Shown piece by piece: positions 1 to 9,771 of a stretch of 64,000 nt of DNA. A program made the position numbers and the translations under genes. Where the stretch lies: positions 88,400 through 152,399 of the forward strand of contig JACCXN010000020.1 in assembly GCA_013696965.1 (NCBI GenBank). Reading direction: 5' to 3'. The first letter of the stretch is position 1, and each line of letters starts with the position of its first letter. This stretch comes from Bacteroidota bacterium. Lineage in GTDB: Bacteria > Bacteroidota > Bacteroidia > JACCXN01. The notes under the pieces were generated by a model, which saw only the letters and a program-made list of their open reading frames with translations, searched no databases and was not told where the DNA came from.

Positions 1-1
1 T

Positions 2-1375
2 GAATTGAAAAAATGGGCCAGTGAAAACAAAAAACCTGATGGTAGCTATTACAATATCAACACCGATGGGTTAAAAATATATACGACTATTGATTCTCGA
101 ATGCAGCAATACGCAGAGGAAGCTGTTGCCCAACATATGGGAAAAGAACTTCAGGATGAATTTTTCAAGCACTGGAAAGGCAAAAAAAACGCTCCTTTTT
201 TTCATCTTAATGATCAGCAAACTGAAAATCTCATGAATCAGTCTATGAAACGCTCAGAAAGATACAGGAACCTGGTAAATGAAGGAATTAATAAAGATTC
301 TATTTTGAAGAATTTTAACACTCCTGTCGAAATGGCCATTTTTTCCTGGAAAGGTGATATTGACACCCTGATGAGCCCAATGGATTCCATACTTTATTAC
401 AAGCATTTTTTAAGGACTGGGTTTATGTCTATGGATCCAAAAACAGGAGCTATAAAGGCCTGGGTAGGTGGAATAAATTCCCGCCATTTCTCTTATGATC
501 ATGTAAAGCAGGGAAAACGACAGGTAGGCTCAACTTTCAAGCCTTTTGTTTATGCTCTTGCTATGCAGGAATTTTGGTCTCCGTGTTATAAAGTGCCAAA
601 TGTGCCCGTTAGTTTTGAGTTGCCTGAGGGAAAAGTCTGGACGCCAAAAAATTCTGACGGTAAATATGGGGGGATGATGACTTTAAAGGAAGGCCTTGCA
701 ACTTCTACCAATTCTATTACTGCATACATAATGAAACAGTTCGGTCCAGAGGCAGTTGTTACGCTTGTACGAAAAATGGGTGTTACAGCTCCACTTGATG
801 CAGTTCCCTCGCTTTGCCTTGGAACTGCCGACATTTCTGTTTTTGAAATGGTGGGAGCAAATAGTACATTCGCCAATAAAGGGGTTTGGACTGAACCCAA
901 TTTCATAACCAGGATTGAAGATAAAAACGGGAACGTGCTTAAAACATTTATCCCTCAACAAACAGAGGCTATGAGTGAGGAATCTGCATATCTTACTTTG
1001 AAATTGATGCAGGGAGTAGTTGAATCAGGAACGGGAACCAGGTTAAGATTTAGGTTTAAACTTAGCCCACCCATAGCAGGAAAAACGGGTACAACTCAAA
1101 ACAACTCCGATGGATGGTTCATAGGGCTAACTCCCGATCTGGTATCTGGTGTTTGGGTTGGTGGAGAAGACAGAAGCATACACTTTAGATCAACCCATTT
1201 GGGGCAAGGAGCCAACATGGCATTACCAATTTGGGCATTATACATGCAAAAAGTTTATGCTGATCCAACAATTACAATTTCCAAAGGTGATTTTGAGAGG
1301 CCAACCGGAAAGCTGGATGTTGAAGTGGATTGTGCAGCATATAAAATTCAGAACACGAAATCTAACTTTGAATAA
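2..1375 (+). CDS. Class A penicillin-binding protein (PBP1A-type), 3' part only
   Basis: The reading frame is open to the left window edge, so the N-terminal membrane anchor and glycosyltransferase (GT51) domain lie upstream; about 457 C-terminal residues are present. The transpeptidase domain is complete. Counting from the TTG codon at position 5, the three catalytic motifs are STFK at residues 176-179 (acyl-ester serine S176), STN at 234-236 and KTGT at 360-363, in the usual order and spacing. It would cross-link peptidoglycan stem peptides in the periplasm and, with the missing domain, polymerise glycan strands. The stop is followed after 12 bases by scoA, so the two may share a transcript, though their functions are unrelated. 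The TTG at position 5 is not a likely true start. Confidence 0.93.
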   Translation, partial: ELKKWASENKKPDGSYYNINTDGLKIYTTIDSRMQQYAEEAVAQHMGKELQDEFFKHWKGKKNAPFFHLNDQQTENLMNQSMKRSERYRNLVNEGINKDSILKNFNTPVEMAIFSWKGDIDTLMSPMDSILYYKHFLRTGFMSMDPKTGAIKAWVGGINSRHFSYDHVKQGKRQVGSTFKPFVYALAMQEFWSPCYKVPNVPVSFELPEGKVWTPKNSDGKYGGMMTLKEGLATSTNSITAYIMKQFGPEAVVTLVRKMGVTAPLDAVPSLCLGTADISVFEMVGANSTFANKGVWTEPNFITRIEDKNGNVLKTFIPQQTEAMSEESAYLTLKLMQGVVESGTGTRLRFRFKLSPPIAGKTGTTQNNSDGWFIGLTPDLVSGVWVGGEDRSIHFRSTHLGQGANMALPIWALYMQKVYADPTITISKGDFERPTGKLDVEVDCAAYKIQNTKSNFE

Positions 1376-1387
1376 AAATAGGGCAGT

Positions 1388-2080
1388 ATGAACAAAACAG
1401 TAAAGGACGCAGAAGCTGCTATTGCAGGAATAAAAGACAATATGACTTTAATGCTGGGTGGATTTGGATTATGTGGAATTCCAGAAAACTGCATTTCAGC
1501 ACTTGTTAAAAAAGGAATAATGGGATTAACCTGCATATCCAATAATGCCGGAGTTGATGATTTTGGATTAGGATTACTGCTACACAACAAACAAATAAAA
1601 AAAATGATTGCCTCTTATGTAGGAGAAAATGCGGAATTTGAAAGACAATTGCTAAGTGGGGAATTGGAAGTTGACCTGGTACCACAGGGAACCCTTGCAA
1701 CACGTTGCATGGCCTCAGGATATGGAATACCTGCAGTATTTACACCTGCCGGAGTTGGTACTGAAATAGCCCAGGGAAAAGAAGTAAGAAACTTTAATGG
1801 AAAAGATTACTTACTTGAATTTGCTTTTGACGCTGATTTTGCAATCGTAAAGGCATGGAAGGGTGATACTCAGGGCAATCTAGTGTTCCGCGCAACTGCC
1901 AGAAACTTCAATCCACTTATGGCAATGGCTGGAAAAATAACCATTGCAGAAGTAGAAGAACTTGTCCCAGTAGGCCAACTGGACCCTGATTCCATACATA
2001 CTCCAGGCATTTTTGTTCATAGGATATTTCAGGGAAGTAACTATGAAAAAAGAATTGAGCAAAGAACCCTTAGAAGTTAA
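1388..2080 (+). CDS. scoA: Succinyl-CoA:3-ketoacid CoA transferase, subunit A
   Basis: A 230-aa class I CoA-transferase alpha subunit, full length for the family. The glycine-rich family signature GGFGLCGIP lies at residues 24-32, and the C-terminal NYEKRIEQRT block typical of this subunit is present. With subunit B it moves CoA from succinyl-CoA to acetoacetate (ketone-body or short-chain acid use). The enzyme needs both subunits, and their genes normally lie side by side, often overlapping. Here the next gene is a membrane glycosyltransferase-like gene and the B subunit starts only at 12231, about 10.1 kb downstream on the same strand. Both subunits look intact, so the enzyme should still form. 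Start ATG at 1388 fits the family N-terminus. Confidence 0.93.
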   Translation: MNKTVKDAEAAIAGIKDNMTLMLGGFGLCGIPENCISALVKKGIMGLTCISNNAGVDDFGLGLLLHNKQIKKMIASYVGENAEFERQLLSGELEVDLVPQGTLATRCMASGYGIPAVFTPAGVGTEIAQGKEVRNFNGKDYLLEFAFDADFAIVKAWKGDTQGNLVFRATARNFNPLMAMAGKITIAEVEELVPVGQLDPDSIHTPGIFVHRIFQGSNYEKRIEQRTLRS

Positions 2081-2211
2081 TGGATTTCTATATTTACATC
2101 TAAAATTAAAAAACATCCTGTTGAATTTCCAAAATTAATTGATACACTTGTTTTTATTACTATTTGTATTGCTAATAAAATAAATTCAGTCTGCCTTAAA
2201 TAAATTCCCTA

Positions 2212-4068
2212 ATGAATAAGCTCTCCGCTGGTGTTACCCTGGTATTATCCATAATCCTTGTAACCCTGATTGGACTTAACCCATACCCTAACACTATTTC
2301 CTGGGATGTTTTTGGGTATTACCTGTATTTACCTGCTGTGTTTATTTATCAGGATTTGGGTTTAAAGAATATTGAGGTAATTGAAAACATAATTCAAACT
2401 TATAGCAGCACTTCTACTTTTTACCAGGCAACAAGATTGCCGGAAGGAGTATGGGTTTTTAAATACTCCATGGGCATGGCTGTTTTATATGCCCCGTTTT
2501 TTTTTATTAGTCATTTTTTAGCTTTATTTCTAGACTATGCTGCTGATGGATTCTCTCCTCCCTATCAATGGGGACTAATTGCCGGTAGCTTTTTTTACAC
2601 TTTAGCTGGCCTTTACTTTTTACGAAAAGTTCTATTGAAATTTTTTAATGATCAAATTACTGCTATTGCACTTATTTTAATTGTTGTTGGCACCAATTAC
2701 TTTCATATTGTGATTTACAGCAGTTTAATGCCACATAACTTCCTTTTCACTTTATACACTCTTGTTTTATGGTTTACCTTAAAATGGCATGAAACATTTA
2801 AAATTAAATATATTGTTTTGTGCGGAATAGTTTGCGGACTATGTATCCTGAGCAGGCCTTCAGAAATAGTTTGTCTTTTGATTCCTGCACTTTGGACAAT
2901 AAACAATAAGGAAAGTTTTATTGAAAAAATACGGTTGTTACTAGAAAAAAAAGTTCAAATACTCTTGTTTTTATTGGTTGTATTTACAACCTGTTTGCCT
3001 CAACTTATTTATTATAAAATGATCACGGGCAAATTTTTGTATTCAAGTTATGGAAATTATGGCGAAGGAATGGAGTTTTTGAAGCCATATACCTTAGAAG
3101 TTCTATTTAGTTTCAGGAAGGGATGGTTTATTTATACTCCAATTATGCTATTTGCCATTATTGGACTATTTATGATGCTTAAAAACAAATGGAAACACAG
3201 CTTTGCTATAGTCCTGTTTACAATCGTTAATGTGTATATTGTTTCTAGCTGGTCATGCTGGTGGTATGCCGATAGTTTTGGCCAAAGAGCATTAATGCAA
3301 TCCTTTGCGGTACTTGCCTTGCCTTTGGGCTATTTTATCCTGTGGTTGAAAAGCAAGCAAATTTATCTAAAGGTTTTATCTTCTATTGCTTTTGGTTTTT
3401 TCATTTTATTGAACTTGTTTCAAACCTGGCAAATCAATAATTATATTATTCATTCCTCCAGGATGACTTTTTCCTATTATCTCAAAGTGTTTGGAAAAAC
3501 AACAGTTCAGGAAGAGGACAAAAAACTATTATTGGTGAATAGATTTTTTATTGGAGATGAAACGGTGCAAAACGAAGATGAATTTGCCAAAACTACGCTT
3601 GGTTTTATTGATTTTGAAAAGAATAAAACATATGAACTGAGTTATGAAAAACACCGGAAATATGTATTATCCAAAAAACAGTATTTTTCAGGAAATACCT
3701 CATTAAAGTTAGATAGCAACAATATTTTTTCTCCAAAATATGAAATAACCTACAAGGATCTCACAGACAAAGAATATGCATGGATAAGAGTTTCTGCAAT
3801 GATTTATCCCACAGCAGATTTAAAAAACGATCCGGCAAGTATTGTAATTACTTTTAAGCATAAATGGAACAATTATAAATATGCTGCATTAAATTTTGAA
3901 AATCTACCCCATTTAGAATTAAACAAATGGAACAAAGTAAGTTTTGATTACCTTACACCTGAGGTAAGGAAAAAAAGTGACAACTTAAGTGTTTATGCAT
4001 GGAATAGAGGGAAGAAAAACATATACATTGATGACCTGAAAATTGATGTTTTTGAACCAAAAAATTAA
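2212..4068 (+). CDS. GT-C type polytopic membrane protein with C-terminal beta-domain
   Basis: A 618-aa protein. Residues 1 to about 420 are many hydrophobic helices with an early acidic loop (SWDVFGYYLYLP) and a large aromatic loop near SWSCWWYAD, the layout of GT-C glycosyltransferases that use polyprenyl-phosphate sugars; no named family is assigned. Residues from about 470 to the end are soluble and beta-rich and end in a YAWNRGKKNIYIDDLKI block that recurs in the gene at 9772-11805. The membrane part is a clear paralogue of the gene at 15939-17381 (shared blocks LPQLIYYK / LPQLIYWK, FRKGWFIYTP / YRKGWLVYSP). It sits directly after scoA, which it is not expected to serve. A decayed copy of its 3' end lies just before scoB. 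Donor and acceptor are unknown. Confidence 0.75.
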   Translation: MNKLSAGVTLVLSIILVTLIGLNPYPNTISWDVFGYYLYLPAVFIYQDLGLKNIEVIENIIQTYSSTSTFYQATRLPEGVWVFKYSMGMAVLYAPFFFISHFLALFLDYAADGFSPPYQWGLIAGSFFYTLAGLYFLRKVLLKFFNDQITAIALILIVVGTNYFHIVIYSSLMPHNFLFTLYTLVLWFTLKWHETFKIKYIVLCGIVCGLCILSRPSEIVCLLIPALWTINNKESFIEKIRLLLEKKVQILLFLLVVFTTCLPQLIYYKMITGKFLYSSYGNYGEGMEFLKPYTLEVLFSFRKGWFIYTPIMLFAIIGLFMMLKNKWKHSFAIVLFTIVNVYIVSSWSCWWYADSFGQRALMQSFAVLALPLGYFILWLKSKQIYLKVLSSIAFGFFILLNLFQTWQINNYIIHSSRMTFSYYLKVFGKTTVQEEDKKLLLVNRFFIGDETVQNEDEFAKTTLGFIDFEKNKTYELSYEKHRKYVLSKKQYFSGNTSLKLDSNNIFSPKYEITYKDLTDKEYAWIRVSAMIYPTADLKNDPASIVITFKHKWNNYKYAALNFENLPHLELNKWNKVSFDYLTPEVRKKSDNLSVYAWNRGKKNIYIDDLKIDVFEPKN

Positions 4069-4229
4069 AAAAAACTTCAATAATGAAAATGAATAGGCAA
4101 ATTGTGTGATTTAAATAAAAACAATTCGTTTGAGTTATTAAAAGGCCCAAGACAATAGTGCAACAAAAGTGGTATAGGTTATTCTTATATTAAATAACAG
4201 ATAAAGTTTACATTTGTCAGCTTAAAATA

Positions 4230-4237
4230 TATATTTG
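4230..4237 (+). promoter_or_regulatory. Bacteroidetes -7 box (TATATTTG) before the GT2 gene
   Basis: TATATTTG matches the Bacteroidetes -7 consensus TAnnTTTG. It covers the TTG codon at 4235, so that codon would be in the promoter and not in the message; translation therefore more likely starts at ATG 4256. A TTTG lies at 4213-4216, but the 13-base gap is shorter than the usual 17-23, so the -33 element is uncertain. Confidence 0.45.
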
Positions 4238-4255
4238 CATAGTAAATTATTAAAA

Positions 4256-4990
4256 ATGTTCTATTATAAAAAATGGGCCATCGTTGTTCCTTTGGCTAAT
4301 GAGGAAGCAGATTTTAAACCATTCATTGAAATGGTGAATTTGGTGATAAATGAATTGAACCCAGGAAATGTTTATTTCATAGTTGATAAAGCTTCAAAAG
4401 ACAGGACTCTTGAGCTGTGCCAGGAACTGTCAGCCAGGGATCCAAAATATGTTACTGTATGGGCGCCTGAGAACAAGAATGTTGTAGATGCTTATGTTAA
4501 AGGATTGCGTGTTGCATACGAAGCAGGTCATGAAATAATTATTGAAATGGATGCAGGATTATCCCACGATCCGAGAGCAATTCCAATGTTTTTGCGTGTA
4601 TTGAATGAAGGAAATGAATGTGCATTCGGAAGCAGGTTTATAAATGGAGGTTCTATGGGGGATTCGCCATTTAAACGTAGATTTCTTTCAAAAACGGGAA
4701 CCTTTCTTGCCAATTTTTTACTTGGAACTTCATTAAGGGACATGACCTCAGGATACCAGGGATTCCATAGGGATGTGGTGGCTAAAATAATAGATCATAA
4801 GTTTAGATCAAAAGCTCATTTTTACCAAACCGAATTGCGTTATTTGTTGCGAAATAGAAGAATTTTCGAAGTTCCAATACATTACCAGGCACCTTCACCG
4901 CGTGTTTCAAAAAATGCAATAAAAAATGCCTATCAGTCCTTGTTTTATTATTTCTTTCAACGATTAACTGGAAATAAACCAACACTATAA
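4256..4990 (+). CDS. Family 2 glycosyltransferase, DPM1-like (polyprenyl-phosphate sugar synthase type)
   Basis: A 244-aa GT-A fold enzyme counted from ATG 4256; the frame extends to a TTG at 4235 that overlaps a promoter-like box. The N-terminal strand WAIVVPLANEEADF, the VDKASKDRT loop and the metal-binding region IIEMDAGLSHDP follow the dolichyl-phosphate mannose synthase pattern, in which NDP-sugar is joined to a polyprenyl phosphate at the inner membrane face. The later GSRFINGG and DMTSGYQGF blocks are also typical. It lacks C-terminal membrane helices. It lies between a GT-C membrane protein and a STELLO-like gene and could make the lipid-linked sugar used by the GT-C enzymes here. The sugar cannot be told from the sequence. 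Confidence 0.87.
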   Translation: MFYYKKWAIVVPLANEEADFKPFIEMVNLVINELNPGNVYFIVDKASKDRTLELCQELSARDPKYVTVWAPENKNVVDAYVKGLRVAYEAGHEIIIEMDAGLSHDPRAIPMFLRVLNEGNECAFGSRFINGGSMGDSPFKRRFLSKTGTFLANFLLGTSLRDMTSGYQGFHRDVVAKIIDHKFRSKAHFYQTELRYLLRNRRIFEVPIHYQAPSPRVSKNAIKNAYQSLFYYFFQRLTGNKPTL

Positions 4991-5041
4991 TGAATAGGGT
5001 ATACCCTGGTAATTAGTAGAATTTTCATTCCAAATAAATAT

Positions 5042-6049
5042 ATGTCAAAAACACTTATCATTACCTCAATTGCAAACGATCAAAATGCAATATTAAAACA
5101 ATTTGCAAAGGAATGCAAAGAACAAAACACGCCATTCATTGTAATTGGTGACACAAAATCACCGGAAAATTTCCAATTAGAGGGTTGTGATTACTGGAAT
5201 GTTGAGCGTCAATTGGGCTTGCCTTTTGAACTGGCAAAAATCACCCCCACCCGCCATTATTCAAGAAAAAATTTGGGATATCTTATTGCCATAAAAAACG
5301 GGGCAACGGAACTGGTAGAAACAGATGATGACAATATTCCGCGTAAAGAATTTTGGGAACCAAAATCTCGTGAAGTAAAGAGCCATCAGTTTGAAAACAA
5401 GGGCTGGGTAAATGTATACCATTACTTTAGCAAGCAGATGATTTGGCCAAGAGGCTTTCCTTTGGAGGAGTTACAAAAAAAACAAATTGCACTTTCAGAC
5501 CTGGAAAACAAAAGTACCCTGTGCCCTATTCAACAAGGCCTTGCTGATGAGAATCCGGATGTTGATGCAGTTTACAGACTTACTTACCCCCTGCCATTTA
5601 ATTTTGAATTAAAAGAACGCTTAGCATTAGGCAAAAACGCATGGAGCCCCTTTAACAGTCAGAATACCTATTGGTTTAAAGAAGCTTTTGCATTGATGTA
5701 TTTACCCTCGTATTGCAGCTTTAGGATGACCGACATCTGGCGCAGTTATGTTGCACAGCGTATAGCATGGGAATGCGGCTGGAGCATACTATATCACGAA
5801 CCTACAGTTTGGCAGGAGCGCAACGAACACAATTTGATGAAAGATTTTGAAGATGAAATTCCAGGATACACCAACAACTTTAATATTTGCAAAGAATTAC
5901 AAGCACTTGATTTAAAGCCAGGCCAGGAAAACATCTACCCTAATTTAATAGCCTGTTATCAAAAACTAATTGATATGGGTGTGATTGGAAAAGATGAGAT
6001 GATATTGTTAAAAGCATGGATAAGCGACTTGAAAATAGTATTAAATTAG
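5042..6049 (+). CDS. STELLO-like (DUF288) glycosyltransferase family protein
   Basis: A 335-aa soluble protein. Block LITSI at the N-terminus, the YLIAIKNGATELVETDDDN segment with acidic triad D95-D96-D97 (a DxD-like nucleotide-sugar site), and the W-rich middle part resemble the STELLO/DUF288 family, first described for plant Golgi proteins that act with cellulose synthase and also found in bacteria and nematodes. No signal peptide is visible, so it probably works in the cytoplasm on nucleotide-sugar donors. The next gene begins one base after its stop (6051), so the two are almost certainly co-transcribed and perhaps translationally coupled. Its acceptor is unknown; a role in building the same surface glycan as its neighbours is inference. 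Confidence 0.72.
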   Translation: MSKTLIITSIANDQNAILKQFAKECKEQNTPFIVIGDTKSPENFQLEGCDYWNVERQLGLPFELAKITPTRHYSRKNLGYLIAIKNGATELVETDDDNIPRKEFWEPKSREVKSHQFENKGWVNVYHYFSKQMIWPRGFPLEELQKKQIALSDLENKSTLCPIQQGLADENPDVDAVYRLTYPLPFNFELKERLALGKNAWSPFNSQNTYWFKEAFALMYLPSYCSFRMTDIWRSYVAQRIAWECGWSILYHEPTVWQERNEHNLMKDFEDEIPGYTNNFNICKELQALDLKPGQENIYPNLIACYQKLIDMGVIGKDEMILLKAWISDLKIVLN

Positions 6050-6050
6050 A

Positions 6051-7739
6051 ATGATTCAATCCAAAATTAAAATCTATTCTGCTTTCGTTTTATTGATTAT
6101 TCTTGTTTCTTACCCGCTTTTCTTAAACTTAGACAAACTAAGTGTAAGAATGTGGGATGAGGCTAGAAATGGAATTAATGCAATTGAAATGTTAGGAAAT
6201 GGAAAGCTATTTGTAACCCATTTCGATGATCAGCCTGATATGTGGAACACAAAGCCTCCATTTATGATTTGGATGATTGCACTTTCCATGAAATTTTTTG
6301 GTGTAACTACATTTGCATTAAGATTCCCCTCTGTTCTGGCAGCTCTAACAATTGTTATATATGGTTTTTGGTTTGCAAGAAAATATATTCAATCAACAAA
6401 CCTTGGTTTTATATTTGGATTAGTTTTATGCACATCAATTGGATTCATTGATCATCATGCATCAAGAAATGGAGATTTCGACACAATGCTTGCAATGTGG
6501 ATATTCCTATATGTTACACAGTTTTTTCTGTTTTTAGAAAACAGAAAACAAATAAATTTAATACTTTTCTCCATTTTTTTTGGTCTGGCTTTACTTACCA
6601 AAGGAATTGCAGCATGCATGATTTTACCAGGCCTGGCAATTTATTTTTTTATCGATAAAAAGAATCTCACATTATTAAAGTCAGCAAATTTTTATGTATT
6701 CTCTTTTTTGGGCCTGCTAATTGGGCTCTCCTATTACATTATTCGGGAACAAATGAACCCTGGCTTTATTGAGATGGTAATTTTTAATGAAATAACAGGC
6801 AGATATGCTGAAACAAACGAAGGTCATTCGGGATCAATTTGGTTTTACTATGAATTATTAAGGGACTACCACTATAAGTTTTGGATATATTTTATTCCAT
6901 TGGCACTAGTCCTGATCTTTTTAAGGGCAGATAAAAAATTAAAAAAAATAACAGCATTTATTTTTCTTCAGGCTATAGTATATTTTGCAGTAATTACTTT
7001 TTCAGATACAAAACTAGATTGGTACGACCTCCCATTATTTCCATTGTTTGCCCTAATAATAGCCGCTGGCTTTACTCAATTACAAATACAAATATCAGGT
7101 TTAAGTGTGTTGAAAAAATCTATTTTTAAACAATTTGTTTATCTATCAATAACGTCACTAATTTTTATTATTCCTCTGAAAAATATTTTTGCCACATCCA
7201 TTCAGTTTGAAAAAGAAACCTATTATCCTGAGACGTTTTATGGCGATTTTATAAATGAAATACATGCATTATTTCCCAATCAAAAAAATTTAAAGGTAAC
7301 TTCCGAAGGTTACAATCCGCATCTAATCTTTTATATAAAAGAGAAAGAAATGCATCATTTGAATATTGAAATTGTTCAACCAACCAACCATGATTTTGTA
7401 CAAAATGACACAATTATGGTAACGGAAATGAAATTTTTTCCAACATTGAAGGAAGATTTGGTTTTAGATACTTTAATTATTGCTGAAGGTCCGAAATTAT
7501 TGCTTCGGGTAATTTCCTATGATGAATACTTCAAAAACAAATATGTAAAACTATTTCTAAAAAAAGTTTCAGAAATTAATTCCGACAAGCAGTGGAACCA
7601 AGCAACAAAGCAAAAGGCTCTAAATAATAATGTAACCATAGAAAAACAAGTTATGCTGGAAGCATTGTGGTGTTTAACTAATGCTAAAGAAATTAGCCCT
7701 GAAGAACAAGATTCCATCAAAGTTAAATACAATTTTTAA
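6051..7739 (+). CDS. ArnT-like GT-C membrane glycosyltransferase with C-terminal W-KA-DAxW motif
   Basis: A 562-aa protein with about ten membrane helices. The first periplasmic loop holds MWDEARNG with D36-E37, the acidic pair of ArnT/PMT family (GT83/GT39) enzymes, followed by KPPFMIW and the FGVTTFALRFPSVL helix typical of that family. Such enzymes move a sugar from undecaprenyl phosphate to an acceptor outside the inner membrane. The last 50 residues add a helical motif (W515 to L542, W-x6-KA-x5-T-x-E-x5-EA-x-W-x-L) that recurs with identical spacing in the genes at 7800 and 12964. It follows the STELLO-like gene by one base and converges with the minus-strand gene at 7800-9707. The acceptor (lipid A, glycan or protein) is unknown. 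Confidence 0.85.
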   Translation: MIQSKIKIYSAFVLLIILVSYPLFLNLDKLSVRMWDEARNGINAIEMLGNGKLFVTHFDDQPDMWNTKPPFMIWMIALSMKFFGVTTFALRFPSVLAALTIVIYGFWFARKYIQSTNLGFIFGLVLCTSIGFIDHHASRNGDFDTMLAMWIFLYVTQFFLFLENRKQINLILFSIFFGLALLTKGIAACMILPGLAIYFFIDKKNLTLLKSANFYVFSFLGLLIGLSYYIIREQMNPGFIEMVIFNEITGRYAETNEGHSGSIWFYYELLRDYHYKFWIYFIPLALVLIFLRADKKLKKITAFIFLQAIVYFAVITFSDTKLDWYDLPLFPLFALIIAAGFTQLQIQISGLSVLKKSIFKQFVYLSITSLIFIIPLKNIFATSIQFEKETYYPETFYGDFINEIHALFPNQKNLKVTSEGYNPHLIFYIKEKEMHHLNIEIVQPTNHDFVQNDTIMVTEMKFFPTLKEDLVLDTLIIAEGPKLLLRVISYDEYFKNKYVKLFLKKVSEINSDKQWNQATKQKALNNNVTIEKQVMLEALWCLTNAKEISPEEQDSIKVKYNF

Positions 7740-7799
7740 AACTCTACTTTTTGAATTGCAACTTTAAAAGTAAAAATAGAAACTATTTTAAAACAGATA

Positions 7800-9707
7800 C
7801 TATTTTTTCAGCTCTTCTTCTATAATCCATTTTGCGTCATAATATAAGGCTGTATCCAAACTTGTATTACTTTCTCTGGCTTTTAATTTAATCATTTCAA
7901 GCCATTCTGGGTTAGCTTTTATCTGAACGATTTTAATATTTATTTTTTCTTCTTTAGTGGTTCCTATTTGAATTACTGGATCAATTTTTAAAACATATCT
8001 TGCATCACCAATCAAAGCCTGCTCCTCGGAAACACCCTCCTTTTCAGCTCGTTCAATCACTGAATTATACCAATTGGGAGTGGCTTTTATTATTTCAATC
8101 ATATTTTGTGTTTTTCTTACATTATCAATTTCTATTAGCAATGCTTTAGGTAGAAATTTTGATGAAATATTGTCAACATTTAAATAAGCCCAATTATTAA
8201 TAAAATTAGTATTTTCATTTATTGAATCAATTTGAGCTTTATTCAAGCCTATTATTTCCAAATTATCTGTATGTTGTTTGTGTATAAGTATTTTGGTAAT
8301 AGTACCATCTGTTTTCATGAAATAAGCAGGAGTACTTGAATAATCATAGGCTGCATTAGGAAAATACCTATTTAAGAATATTACTGGGTCCGGGTTGTAA
8401 AATTTGGGATAATTTTCCAACACCCATACTGAAATGGGTTTTGGCACATTTGTGGACCAGTCATAATCACTTAAATTGTTGTGATAAATTACTGTTGCTA
8501 TTTGGGTTATAAGCGCAAAAGAAGCAATACTGATTTTTAACCTCAGGTTTTTAATTTCGTACAGCAAAAACGCAAAATGAACCAAAATCATTCCACTAAA
8601 GTAGGTAACATAACGATTTACAACAGACTGGCCATGATTCCAATTATCAATTGTTGCTGCAATGCAAACAGAAAATACAGTAAAAACCACTATTATTATT
8701 TCTAAAATATATTCCGGAGGTTTAGTTGTGAGAAATTTCCGAATAAGAAGGAAAATATATAAAAACAAAACAAGTGGAATTGCCAATATTGCGCCTTGAT
8801 TAATATCAAAAAACAAACCCAAAACACGATTAACAGTTACATAGTCAAAACTTAAAGCCCCCTGATATTTAATAAGGTTTGTTTCACCAAAATGGTAGTA
8901 GTAGAACAAAGATGGACCAAGCACTATTATTGTGCTTAAGCCCAACTTTACTAGATTTTTAATATTAATTGGTGCTTTAATTAATGTATATACCGCTAAA
9001 CCAGCAATCAAAATAGCCATTGGCTGATTTTGCAATGCAGCAATAGACATTAAAAACAAACCCCAATAACGCCTTTCGGATAGGAATAAAAACAAACCCA
9101 ATGAAGAAAAACAAACTGTAAATACTTCTGGGTGTTGCCAGGATAAATACCAATAGTTTGTTGAAAAATAAAACATGAATACAAAGAGAGTTGTATATAG
9201 CTTATTAAATCCACTATATCTGAAGAATAAAAAACTACAAATAACAATCAACATTAAATTAGTGAGCTGATGGATAATTAATGGATTAAAATCCAATACA
9301 GCACAAAGAATACGGGAAGGCACATTAATTAAAGAGTATGCAAAGAAATGACAACTAAATTTTTTACCCTTTTCACTTACAAAAAAAGCATAATCGTAAT
9401 CCAGAGGTTGATGATTCTTTTCTGAAACAAACTGCTGAGCTGCATCATAAGTTATTGCTTTTTCATTATTGGACCAGTCGGCAATTTTAGTGTATGCTTT
9501 TTTAAAGGTTTCAAAATCACCCTCTCTTACATCAGGTGAAAAATGATTGTAAAAAGCCTCTGTCATTATTGTATATTCAATTACATCCCCCGTAGGATAA
9601 ATTTTATCTTCACTTACTAGTCGAAAAACCCCAAGAATAAAAATAACAATTACAACAAGGGAGGAAATACTAATTAAATTGCTTTTTATATTTTTTATAA
9701 ATTCCAT
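7800..9707 (-). CDS. GT-C type membrane protein with two C-terminal W-KA-DAxW motifs
   Basis: A 635-aa protein. One N-terminal helix is followed by an acidic loop (TGDVIEYTIMTEAFYNH), further hydrophobic helices to about residue 420, then a soluble tail. The layout is that of a GT-C glycosyltransferase-like protein; I do not recognise a named family. The tail carries two tandem copies of the helical motif W-x6-[KR]-A-x5-S-x-[DE]-x5-DA-x-[WY]: W546 to L573 and W602 to I629. The second nearly reaches the C-terminus (residue 635). It is read opposite to the genes on its left and is followed (in its own direction) by the convergent ArnT-like gene. A second minus-strand gene lies 64 bases upstream, so they may form an operon. 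Confidence 0.75.
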   Translation of the reverse strand: MEFIKNIKSNLISISSLVVIVIFILGVFRLVSEDKIYPTGDVIEYTIMTEAFYNHFSPDVREGDFETFKKAYTKIADWSNNEKAITYDAAQQFVSEKNHQPLDYDYAFFVSEKGKKFSCHFFAYSLINVPSRILCAVLDFNPLIIHQLTNLMLIVICSFLFFRYSGFNKLYTTLFVFMFYFSTNYWYLSWQHPEVFTVCFSSLGLFLFLSERRYWGLFLMSIAALQNQPMAILIAGLAVYTLIKAPINIKNLVKLGLSTIIVLGPSLFYYYHFGETNLIKYQGALSFDYVTVNRVLGLFFDINQGAILAIPLVLFLYIFLLIRKFLTTKPPEYILEIIIVVFTVFSVCIAATIDNWNHGQSVVNRYVTYFSGMILVHFAFLLYEIKNLRLKISIASFALITQIATVIYHNNLSDYDWSTNVPKPISVWVLENYPKFYNPDPVIFLNRYFPNAAYDYSSTPAYFMKTDGTITKILIHKQHTDNLEIIGLNKAQIDSINENTNFINNWAYLNVDNISSKFLPKALLIEIDNVRKTQNMIEIIKATPNWYNSVIERAEKEGVSEEQALIGDARYVLKIDPVIQIGTTKEEKINIKIVQIKANPEWLEMIKLKARESNTSLDTALYYDAKWIIEEELKK

Positions 9708-9771
9708 TCTTTTTCGAATTACTAATTATTTACTTACTTTATTTTAAAAAAAATGCATCAAAATTTGAACT

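Noticed and set aside
4235-4255. Upstream TTG start for the GT2 gene
   Set aside because: The TTG lies in a TAnnTTTG promoter box and adds seven residues not typical of the family; ATG 4256 is preferred.
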